Positions 1-5,424 of a DNA stretch of 18,484 bases are shown one piece after another. The DNA lies in NCBI GenBank assembly GCA_041591915.1, contig JBFHRB010000031.1:1-18484 (forward strand). Direction: 5' to 3'. Position 1 is the first letter of the stretch. The number at the start of each line of letters is the position of its first letter. The position numbers and the translations under genes were made by a program. The stretch is from JBFHRB01 sp041591915 (lineage in GTDB: Bacteria; Actinomycetota; Nitriliruptoria; Nitriliruptorales; Nitriliruptoraceae). Below the pieces are notes generated by a model that was not told the origin of the DNA, searched no databases, and saw only the letters and a program-made list of their open reading frames with translations.

Positions 1-32
1 TCGAGGTCGCCGGCGGCGACCCGCTCGAGGAC

Positions 33-88
33 CTCATCGACACATCGTCAAATGGCTTTGTCGATATGGTGACTAACATAGATATCGA
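33..88. repeat. Octamer-phased TCGA cluster, copy A1
   Basis: AT-rich patch in otherwise GC-rich DNA. Read in 8-bp steps from base 33, the units end in ATCGA (33-40), ATCGT (41-48), GTCGA (57-64) and ATCGA (81-88), so the exact TCGA cores at 37, 61 and 85 are 24 bp (three octamers) apart. The unit TTTGTCGA at 57-64 is identical to the first unit of the array at 2588-2595, and ten bases (GCTTTGTCGA) are shared. GTCGATAT (60-67) and ATATCGAC (82-89) also form an inverted repeat. The cluster covers the first candidate start codon (ATG 66) of the plus-strand gene. It may be a regulatory or partition site for the RHH protein encoded at 2648-2995; that role is inferred. Confidence 0.55.
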
Positions 89-1124
89 CGAGGATTCCGC
101 GGTTCTGGCCCTCCCAGATGACGATCTGGCGACTGACCCGGCGAGCGACCCGTCCCCGGAGTCGTCCCTCGCCTTCGATCCCGAGCCCGGGGAAGCGGCG
201 ACTGCCGACCCGTCGGACGTGGCGATGGTGGGCCATCCCCCAGAGGTCGACGAGGCCCCAGGAGGCACCGCCAGCACCCCGGAGCCCGAGGTCGCGGACG
301 CGGTGGACGACGGCTTCCGTGATGCCCAGGAGGGCGGCGCGCAAGACGCCGACGCGGCCGGTTCGGGGACGTCGATCGAACCCGAGTCGCCTCCCGACGA
401 CGACCCTGAACCCAGGGTCGACCTGACGCGACTCGCGCCGCCCCAGGTGCCCGTCGCGACTCCCCCGCCACCCCCCACGGCGGCTGTGCCAGCGAGCGGC
501 GCAGCGGATGACGAGGAGCCCGAAGAGGACGCGTCGGCGCCGCTCGGAGACGCCGCCTCCGACACCCCCGCCCGTCGGAGGTTGGGCCGCTCTCGCAGGA
601 TGCGACCTGCACGCGTGGCACGCGACGTCGACGCCGCGTCACTTGCCGTCGAGGACGTCTCGGACCTCCTCGACCGCGTGCCGCGCGCAGCCGAGCTGCC
701 GGCGGTGGCGGCAGCTGTGGCCGAGGAGGTCGCCGAGGTGCTCGGCGCGCAAACCGTGGCGGTCTGGGTCCGCGAGGATGGCGGGTACCGGGTCCGCGGC
801 GGCGTTGGCCTCGGCGCGATGGAGAGCCGCCTGCGCGCGTCGGATGACCACCCGTTCCTGGGCAGGATCACGACCAACCGCCACGCCGTGCTCGTCCACC
901 CGATGGACGACATCCGCGGCATGCTCGGCGGCATGGCGGGCGCTCGGGGCGAGACGCTGCTCGCGGCCCCCGTGATCCGCAAGAAGCAGGTCCTCGCGAT
1001 CGTCACCGCGGCACTCGACCGGGAGGGCAGGCAGCGAGACCTCGATCGACTGGTCGCCGTTGCCGACGAGAGCGCCCCGCTCATCGCCCTCGCAGGCCAA
1101 CTGACGCGCCTGACCGCGACCTGA
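66..1124 (+). CDS. Acidic disordered protein with C-terminal GAF-like domain (5' end uncertain, may extend beyond window)
   Basis: The first ~165 residues are low-complexity, rich in Asp, Glu, Pro and Ala. A short Arg-rich stretch (about 168-185) follows, then a folded region (about 190-352) with alternating helices and strands that resembles a GAF sensor domain: a helix with AELPAVAAAVAEEVAEVLGA, a strand with TVAVWVRE, and a later LLAAPVIRKKQVLAIVTAAL segment. No catalytic motif, membrane helix or DNA-binding motif is visible, so it may be a ligand or protein-binding sensor. The start is doubtful. There is no Shine-Dalgarno before ATG 66 or GTG 69, although neighbouring genes have good ones. 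The same frame is open to base 3 with coding-like codon use, so the gene probably begins upstream of the window and 66 is only the first canonical start seen. It ends convergent with the phosphorylase gene. The specific function is not recognised. Confidence 0.7.
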   Translation: MVTNIDIDEDSAVLALPDDDLATDPASDPSPESSLAFDPEPGEAATADPSDVAMVGHPPEVDEAPGGTASTPEPEVADAVDDGFRDAQEGGAQDADAAGSGTSIEPESPPDDDPEPRVDLTRLAPPQVPVATPPPPPTAAVPASGAADDEEPEEDASAPLGDAASDTPARRRLGRSRRMRPARVARDVDAASLAVEDVSDLLDRVPRAAELPAVAAAVAEEVAEVLGAQTVAVWVREDGGYRVRGGVGLGAMESRLRASDDHPFLGRITTNRHAVLVHPMDDIRGMLGGMAGARGETLLAAPVIRKKQVLAIVTAALDREGRQRDLDRLVAVADESAPLIALAGQLTRLTAT

Positions 1125-1183
1125 CGACCCGGTAGCGACTCAGGTCCGCCGACGGCGCAGGGGTCGGCATGCCCACACTGCCG

Positions 1184-1213
1184 AACGGCCCTCAGCGGCG
1201 ATCTGAGGGCGTT
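1184..1213. terminator. Bidirectional hairpin between convergent genes
   Basis: GCCCTCAG (1188-1195) and CTGAGGGC (1203-1210) form a perfect 8-bp stem around a 7-nt loop. AAC (1184-1186) and GTT (1211-1213) extend it past one bulged G. A smaller stem, CTGGC/GCCAG (1214-1228), and the palindrome GGCCGATCGGCC (1239-1250) follow. It lies between the stop codons of two converging genes (1124 and 1253), so it probably terminates both transcripts. No long T-run is present, as is common in GC-rich actinobacteria. Confidence 0.7.
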
Positions 1214-1252
1214 CTGGCTGTTCGCCAGCCGACCGCCGGGCCGATCGGCCGG

Positions 1253-2569
1253 TCACAGGCCGACGCGTGCGAGGACGAGCCCCGGTGGGCTCGCCGGGCC
1301 GGGTCCGACACGCACGAGGTCGGGCAGGGCGTCGATCACCGACCCGGCGTCGGCCGCACTCCGGGCGTGGACGCGCACCAGTGGCGTGTCCGCACGGACG
1401 GTGTCGCCGGTGCGGACGAGGACCTCGAGCCCGACGGAGGCGTCGACGGACGCACCGGGCACGAGACGCCCCGCCCCCAGGCGACCGGCCAGCACCCCGA
1501 ACGCCTTGCAGGCCACCCCCTCGACCGTCCCTTCCAGACCCTTCCATTCCTGGATGACACTGGCTCGAGGCAGGACGGACCACGGGTCATCAGCGACACT
1601 GGGATCACCGCCCTGCCCCACGACCATCTCCCTGAACCTCTCCAGCGCCGCACCCGAGGCCAGCGCCGAGGCCGCCAGGTCACGGGCGGCAGCCTCAGAC
1701 CGTCCACTGAGCACGAGGAGGCCCACCGCGAGCTCGACCGCGAGGTCACGCAAGCGCCCGCCACGCTCCCCCCGCAGGACCTCGATGGCCTCGGCCACGT
1801 CGAGGGCGTTCCCCACCGCGTCGCCGAGTGGCTGGTCCATGTCCGTCACGAGCGCGGCCGTCGCGCGCCCGCGCGCCCGGCCGATCTCGACGCACAGCTC
1901 CGCCAGCGCCGTGGCGCTGGCCGCATCCGGCATGAAGGCGCCATCTCCCGCCTTCACGTCGAGCAGGATGTTCGCGGCGCCGCCGGCCAGCTTCTTCGAC
2001 ATCACGGACGACGCGATCAGCCCGACGGAGTCCACCGTGGCCGTGACGTCGCGCAGGGCGTAGATCCGCTTGTCTGCCGGGACGAGGTCACCCGTCGCTG
2101 CGGCCACGGCGAGGCCGATCCGCTCCACCTGTACGGCCAGCTCGTCGGGTGCCAGGTCGACCCGGAACCCGGGGATGGCCTCGAGCTTGTCGAGCGTCCC
2201 GCCCGTGTGGCCCAGACCACGGCCGCTGAGCTTGGCGACCTGCAGGCCACAGGCCGCCGCGATGGGCGCCACGATCAACGTCGTGGAGTCCCCGACACCG
2301 CCCGTCGAGTGCTTGTCGACCGTCGGGCCGCTGAGTGTCGACAAGTCGACGGTGTCCCCCGACGCCACGAAGACGTCGGTGAGCGCCGCGGCCTCCGCCG
2401 CACTGAAGCCACGCAGCACCCCGGCCATGAGGAACGCGGCCATCTGCGCCTCGGCGATGTCGCCCGCCAGGTAGCCGGAAACGAACGCTCCGAGGGCCTC
2501 GGGGCTCAGCTCGACGCCGTCGCGCTTGGCCTCGATGGTGCGTACGGGGTCGATCCCCTCGCCCACCAT
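1253..2569 (-). CDS. deoA: Thymidine / pyrimidine-nucleoside phosphorylase
   Basis: Cytosolic salvage enzyme that phosphorolyses thymidine (or uridine) to the free base and (deoxy)ribose-1-phosphate. The 438-residue length is normal for the family. The phosphate-binding loop KHSTGGVGD is at 86-94 and the family signature SGRGLGHTGGTLDKLE at 115-130. The helical N-terminal domain, the alpha/beta core and the C-terminal alpha+beta domain are all present. The start is set by ATG 2569, preceded by GGAGGG (2574-2579) at 4-nt spacing. The gene lies 78 bp downstream of the RHH gene, and that gap is filled by the octamer array, so its expression may respond to the RHH protein. The sequence alone does not separate thymidine-specific deoA from broad-specificity pdp enzymes; the family is certain. 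Confidence 0.95.
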   Translation of the reverse strand: MVGEGIDPVRTIEAKRDGVELSPEALGAFVSGYLAGDIAEAQMAAFLMAGVLRGFSAAEAAALTDVFVASGDTVDLSTLSGPTVDKHSTGGVGDSTTLIVAPIAAACGLQVAKLSGRGLGHTGGTLDKLEAIPGFRVDLAPDELAVQVERIGLAVAAATGDLVPADKRIYALRDVTATVDSVGLIASSVMSKKLAGGAANILLDVKAGDGAFMPDAASATALAELCVEIGRARGRATAALVTDMDQPLGDAVGNALDVAEAIEVLRGERGGRLRDLAVELAVGLLVLSGRSEAAARDLAASALASGAALERFREMVVGQGGDPSVADDPWSVLPRASVIQEWKGLEGTVEGVACKAFGVLAGRLGAGRLVPGASVDASVGLEVLVRTGDTVRADTPLVRVHARSAADAGSVIDALPDLVRVGPGPASPPGLVLARVGL

Positions 2570-2587
2570 CCGTCCCTCCGGGGGTGC

Positions 2588-2641
2588 TTTGTCGACCTAT
2601 CGATGTCGACTTGTCGAGTTATCGAGTTGTCGAGCCATCGG
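2588..2641. repeat. Tandem octamer array NNTRTCGA, copy A2
   Basis: Six consecutive plus-strand units end in TCGA: TTTGTCGA, CCTATCGA, a 6-bp TGTCGA, CTTGTCGA, GTTATCGA and GTTGTCGA. A degenerate seventh, GCCATCGG, ends at 2641. The TCGA cores start at 2592, 2600, 2606, 2614, 2622 and 2630, giving an 8-bp period with one 6-bp step. The last unit runs into a 12-bp palindrome, ATCGGCGCCGAT (2637-2648), at the rhh stop codon. The array fills the gap between rhh and deoA and is strikingly AT-rich for this DNA. Short direct repeats next to a parA/RHH pair match how omega- or ParG-type RHH proteins are known to bind, so this is the best candidate for the protein's operator/centromere. Confidence 0.8.
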
Positions 2642-2647
2642 CGCCGA

Positions 2648-2995
2648 TCACGACAGGCGCCGCACGACGAACGAGTCGGGCCCGTCCTCGTCCAGCGACC
2701 GCAGCAGCTCCCCCACGGCCTCCCGGACGATCCGACCCCGGTCCACATGGATGTCGAACTCCGCACGCAGGCGCAGGCGGGCCTGCTCGAGGTCGAGTAG
2801 CTCCTGGCCCGTCAGGTAGACGGTGATCTTGCTGTCGTGGCGGACGCGCCCGCTGACGTCCTCCCCCGCCGGGCCGGACGGCTGGGCCGGCACGGACGTC
2901 TTCGGCGCCGGGGTCTCCTCGGCCGGACGCGGCGGCGGCGCCGCGGTAGGACGGAAGAGCTCGTCAGCTCCCGGCAGGCTGGCTCGACGATTCAC
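2648..2995 (-). CDS. Small ribbon-helix-helix DNA-binding protein paired with ParA
   Basis: Protein of 115 residues. Residues 1-50 are a Pro/Ala-rich flexible arm. Residues about 52-100 fit a ribbon-helix-helix fold: a strand with KITVYLT, a charged helix with QELLDLEQARLRLRAEF, and a second helix starting VDRGRIVREAVGELL. RHH proteins dimerise through the strand and place it in the DNA major groove. It starts at GTG 2995, inside the last 32 bp of parA and behind a GAGAGAGG-like ribosome site, so the two are almost certainly translated together. A small RHH protein directly after a ParA ATPase is the arrangement of type Ib plasmid partition operons (ParG, omega), where it binds the centromere and represses the operon. 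The partition role here is inferred from context and the flanking octamer arrays. Confidence 0.85.
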   Translation of the reverse strand: MNRRASLPGADELFRPTAAPPPRPAEETPAPKTSVPAQPSGPAGEDVSGRVRHDSKITVYLTGQELLDLEQARLRLRAEFDIHVDRGRIVREAVGELLRSLDEDGPDSFVVRRLS

Positions 2996-4034
2996 GGCTC
3001 AACACCTCTCTCGCGAGGTCGCGATAGGCCTCCGATCCCTTGGATCGGGGGCTGTAGGTCAGGATGGGTTCCCCGGCGACGGGCGCCTCGGCGAACCGGA
3101 TGGTCTTGTTGATCGTGGTCTTGAACACGATGTCGCCGAAGGCCTCGCGGACCCGCTCGAGCACCTCGCGCGTATGGATGGTTCTTCCATCGAACATGGT
3201 GGCGATGATGCCATCGAGTGTGAGTTGAGGGTTCAGGCGGCCCTGGACCTTGCGCAGCGTGTCCATCAACAGGCTCATCCCGCGGAGCGCGAAGTACTCG
3301 CACTCGAGCGGCACGATCACGCCGTCGGCGGCCGTCAGCCCGTTGATGGTCAGCAGCCCGAGGCTCGGCGGGCAGTCGATGAGGATGAAGTCGTAGCGGT
3401 ACCGCAGGCGGTCGACGACGCGCCGCAGGCTCTGTTCGCGGGCGACCTCCTGCACGAGGAGCAGCTCCGCGGCGGCGAGGTCGATGTTGGCCGGCAGGAG
3501 GTGGAGCCGCTCGAAGGCCGTCTCGAGGACGGCGTCGCCGGGCGCGACCTCGTCCTGCAGAAGCAGGTTGTAGACCGTCACCTCGAGGCTGTGTGGCTCC
3601 ACGCCGAGGCCGACGCCGAGCGAGCCCTGGGGATCCATGTCCACGAGGAGCACGCGGCTGCCGAACTCGGCGAGCGCCGCTCCGAGGTTGATCGTCGTGG
3701 TCGTCTTGCCCACACCCCCCTTCTGGTTCGCCATGGCCAGCACACGCGCTGGCCGACGGACCTCCGGGCCTCCCCCGGGCCGCAGGACGTCACGGGGGCG
3801 CGCCATGCTCTGCGCCTGGTCGACCCCCCAGTTGGCGGAGGATGTCACCTCCGGCGGGGATGCCGCGGCCCCCATGGGCCCGCCAGCAGGCTCCGGCCGG
3901 GCGTGCGCTGCGCCGTCCGCGGCGTCGGCAGCCTCCTGTGGCTCGAGCCCAGGTGCCGGTGCGGGCGACCAGCGCTGCGGGGGCTCGTTCGGCGTTCCAG
4001 GGCTCTGCACGGGCGATCTCCGCGGTTTCCGCAT
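2964..4034 (-). CDS. parA: ParA/Soj-family ATPase with N-terminal extension
   Basis: Deviant-Walker ATPase of about 356 residues. The first ~95 residues are a Pro/Ala/Gly-rich linker. The core then shows KGGVGKTT (about 105-112) with the ParA signature lysine, the A' motif LLVDMDPQG and the Walker B strand FILIDCPPSLG. These proteins form ATP-dependent dimers on nucleoid DNA and move cargo when a partner stimulates hydrolysis. Start choice: ATG 4034 has GGGAGG (4041-4046) six bases upstream. An earlier in-frame ATG at 4079 has no ribosome site and would put coding sequence through the repeat cluster. The synteny (ald-xerD side) matches the orphan ParA of actinobacteria (Rv1708/SCO1772 region), but the following gene encodes an RHH protein rather than ScpA. 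No dedicated ParB is present. Confidence 0.93.
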   Translation of the reverse strand: MRKPRRSPVQSPGTPNEPPQRWSPAPAPGLEPQEAADAADGAAHARPEPAGGPMGAAASPPEVTSSANWGVDQAQSMARPRDVLRPGGGPEVRRPARVLAMANQKGGVGKTTTTINLGAALAEFGSRVLLVDMDPQGSLGVGLGVEPHSLEVTVYNLLLQDEVAPGDAVLETAFERLHLLPANIDLAAAELLLVQEVAREQSLRRVVDRLRYRYDFILIDCPPSLGLLTINGLTAADGVIVPLECEYFALRGMSLLMDTLRKVQGRLNPQLTLDGIIATMFDGRTIHTREVLERVREAFGDIVFKTTINKTIRFAEAPVAGEPILTYSPRSKGSEAYRDLAREVLSRESSSQPAGS

Positions 4035-4114
4035 CGACGGCCTCCCGACCATCGATGCGCGATCGATGCGCAATGCCATCGATAGAACGATATATCGACA
4101 TCTCTGCCTGTCGA
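4034..4114. repeat. TCGA repeat cluster upstream of parA, copy A3
   Basis: TCGA cores start at 4034, 4052, 4063, 4079, 4095 and 4111. The last four are exactly 16 bp (two octamers) apart. Three are full ATCGAT palindromes (4051-4056, 4062-4067, 4078-4083). ATCGACA (4094-4100) and TGTCGAT (4109-4115) form a perfect 7-bp inverted repeat. The 14-mer CGATATATCGACAT (4088-4101) recurs exactly at 4373-4386. The cluster overlaps the parA ribosome-binding region and probably its promoter, so binding here would repress parA-rhh; this is inferred. Confidence 0.65.
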
Positions 4115-4367
4115 TGTGTTGACGCTACTCGGCGACTTCGCGGTCCAGCAACCCTCGATCGGGTGCACGCGGCGCGAGTGTCCGGCCAGGCCCGTCCTGA
4201 CGGGCGTCGAACGCCAGATGCGAGTCCACCGCGAGTCGCCACGGTCCCTTCGGCCTCCCGGCGCACTGCCCGCGATCGGCCCTGCACGTGCGCCGCGCGC
4301 GCCCGTGCGCATGCGGGACCGCCGCCAGGTCCTCCGCGCCCCTTTGGCGCGCCGCACAGGCGCACGG

Positions 4368-4407
4368 CGGACCGATATATCGACATATCGCTGTGTCGGT
4401 AGAGCGA
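4368..4407. repeat. Octamer-phased repeat cluster, copy A4
   Basis: Five consecutive 8-bp units end in CCGA (4375), TCGA (4383), TCGC (4391), TCGG (4399) and GCGA (4407), so the CG cores keep exact 8-bp phase over 40 bp. The best units are TATATCGA, CATATCGC and TGTGTCGG. It shares the exact 14-mer CGATATATCGACAT with the cluster upstream of parA. It lies in the non-coding gap about 260 bp from that cluster, far from any start codon, which favours a centromere-like over a purely operator role. Confidence 0.6.
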
Positions 4408-4634
4408 TAGTTGCCGTGGCGTCCGGATCGTCGGCCGGCGCCTGCGCTCGCAGCCACCTCCCGGCAGCTCGTGACCCGGGGTTGCGAGGCATGTGCCCCC
4501 CAAGCCCGGGTCGGCGCCGAGGAACGTCTGCTGCGCCGTCGCCGGGTCGCCAGGTTCCGCCCGCGCACGGAACGCGTGCGCGAGATCGACACGAGCTTGC
4601 GGGGACGATCGGCGCGGTCGGCGCAGCCACCCCC

Positions 4635-4687
4635 CCTGTGGATGGAGGATGCTGGAAGTGTGGATATCCAGTCACGTCATCCACAGG
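4635..4687. other. Nested palindrome with three DnaA-box-like sequences
   Basis: CCTGTGGATG (4635-4644) and CATCCACAGG (4678-4687) are perfect 10-bp inverted arms. Between them lies a second perfect 10-bp palindrome, TGGATATCCA (4661-4670). Three 9-mers resemble the DnaA box TGTGGATAA or its complement: TGTGGATGG (4637-4645, two differences), TGTGGATAT (4659-4667, one) and TCATCCACA (4677-4685, one). It could bind DnaA (titration or regulation) or another dimeric regulator. No dnaA, dnaN or rpmH is nearby, so a chromosomal oriC is unlikely. Confidence 0.5.
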
Positions 4688-4709
4688 CCCCGACGTCAGG
4701 CTGCCTCTG

Positions 4710-4739
4710 CCTGAACTTCAGGATTAGGCGACGATTAGG
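4710..4739. promoter_or_regulatory. Small palindrome plus 11-bp-spaced direct repeats
   Basis: CCTGAACTTCAGG (4710-4722) is a perfect 6-bp palindrome around one central base. It is followed by two copies of GATTAGG (4722-4728 and 4733-4739) exactly 11 bp apart, about one helical turn. This looks like an operator or promoter-proximal protein site. No downstream gene was identified with confidence. Confidence 0.35.
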
Positions 4740-4981
4740 GAGAGTCCAGACATGCAGGATGAGGGAGGACTGCTAGGTATCCCCAGCCTGCTGCGGTGCC
4801 GGTCGACACGCACCCCGGGGCTGTCAGACTGCCGCTACAGGGGCCAGGAGCCGACGCCAGACCCGGGCCTGCGCCTCGCTCGCAACGCGGCGCAGGCGCG
4901 ATCCGACCATCGTGGCGACCACGCTTGGCACCGCGTTATATAGCGACAGGGCCCACCGCCCCGGCGCCGCCGCGGACCCCT

Positions 4982-5377
4982 TCAGGCCTTGGAGGCGCAG
5001 TCAACGCAGCGCGTCGACAGGGGCCGGATCTCCAGCCGCGCGGGGTTGATGGCGTTGCCGCAGATCTCGCAGACGCCGTAGGACCCCTCGTCCATCTGCT
5101 CGAGGGCATGGTCGATCTGGTGGAGGCGCGTGCGAGCGAGCTCGATGTGCGCGAGCACCTCGTTCCGCTCCTCCGTCGCCTGCCCTGAGTCGGCGAAACC
5201 GTCATTGCCGACACCGAGATTGCGGACGGCGTCCCCATAGGGCTCCGCCCCGTGCTCGTCCAGCAGCGCCAGCTGCTGTTCGCGCTCACTCTCGAGTTCG
5301 GCGCGAAGGCGAGCCTGCACGTCCGGATCCACATCGATCTCCCGCACCGACATCAGCGTGGTACCGAGCCTAGCCAC
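4982..5377 (-). CDS. DksA/TraR-family C4 zinc-finger transcription factor
   Basis: Protein of 131 residues. A charged helical N-terminal half (about 18-98) forms a coiled coil and carries the conserved acidic-tip-like segment FADSGQATEERNE at 61-73. A C-terminal four-cysteine zinc finger has CEIC at 103-106 and CVDC at 124-127. DksA/TraR proteins bind in the RNA polymerase secondary channel and change promoter-complex stability; many short actinobacterial members have no assigned function. GTG 5377 is the longest start. ATG 5353 (residue 9) is an alternative, and neither has a clear ribosome site. It is 35 bp after xerD on the same strand, so it may be the last gene of that transcript. Confidence 0.85.
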   Translation of the reverse strand: MARLGTTLMSVREIDVDPDVQARLRAELESEREQQLALLDEHGAEPYGDAVRNLGVGNDGFADSGQATEERNEVLAHIELARTRLHQIDHALEQMDEGSYGVCEICGNAINPARLEIRPLSTRCVDCASKA

Positions 5378-5402
5378 CCGGCCGGGCAGGGTTGGGCGGA
5401 AC

Positions 5403-5424
5403 GCCCGTCCTGTCAGGACTGGGC
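5403..5424 (-). terminator. Hairpin spanning the xerD stop codon
   Basis: GCCCGTCCT (5403-5411) pairs with AGGAC-T-GGGC (5415-5424), a 9-bp stem with a 3-nt loop and one bulged T. It includes the xerD stop codon and precedes the dksA-like gene by about 30 bp. There is no T-run, so it could be a weak or partial terminator or an mRNA-stabilising structure between the two genes. Confidence 0.4.

Larger units (their letters stand above)
4115..4981. other. Long non-coding region between parA and the dksA-like gene
   Basis: About 870 bp (950 bp counting the A3 cluster) without a convincing gene. The open frames here are Arg/Pro/Ser-rich, lack family motifs and run through the repeats. Structure seen: a tight inverted repeat GCCCGTC/GACGGGC (4190-4205), the octamer cluster at 4368-4407, the nested palindrome at 4635-4687, the palindrome plus direct repeats at 4710-4739, and a degenerate TATAGCGACA (4939-4948) resembling the TATATCGACA of the octamer sites. 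No tRNA, rRNA or recognised structured RNA was found. Placed upstream of parA-rhh, it could be a partition or regulatory region. Confidence 0.6.

Noticed and set aside
2588..2641. CRISPR-like repeats
   Set aside because: Units are only 8 bp and contiguous with no spacers, and no cas genes are present.
1169..2800. 543-codon plus-strand open frame
   Set aside because: It is antisense to the clearly recognisable phosphorylase and runs through the octamer array; its Arg/Gly/His-rich composition is typical of shadow frames in GC-rich DNA.
2823..4085. 420-codon plus-strand open frame
   Set aside because: It is antisense to parA and rhh with no recognisable motif.
4088..4114. XerCD dif site
   Set aside because: The palindromic arms are too short and do not resemble the dif consensus; the same motif recurs in other clusters as part of the octamer family.
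3845..4684. 279-codon minus-strand frame across the non-coding gap
   Set aside because: It overlaps the parA start, is Arg/Ser-rich without motifs and reads through two repeat clusters.
4635..4687. Chromosomal replication origin (oriC)
   Set aside because: Only three imperfect DnaA boxes and no dnaA, dnaN, rpmH or gyrB nearby; the surrounding gene order belongs to an internal chromosomal block.
4752..4943. 63-codon plus-strand frame with a possible AGGGAG ribosome site
   Set aside because: Codon use is poorer than in real genes here, the composition is random-looking and no motif is present; possible but not supported.
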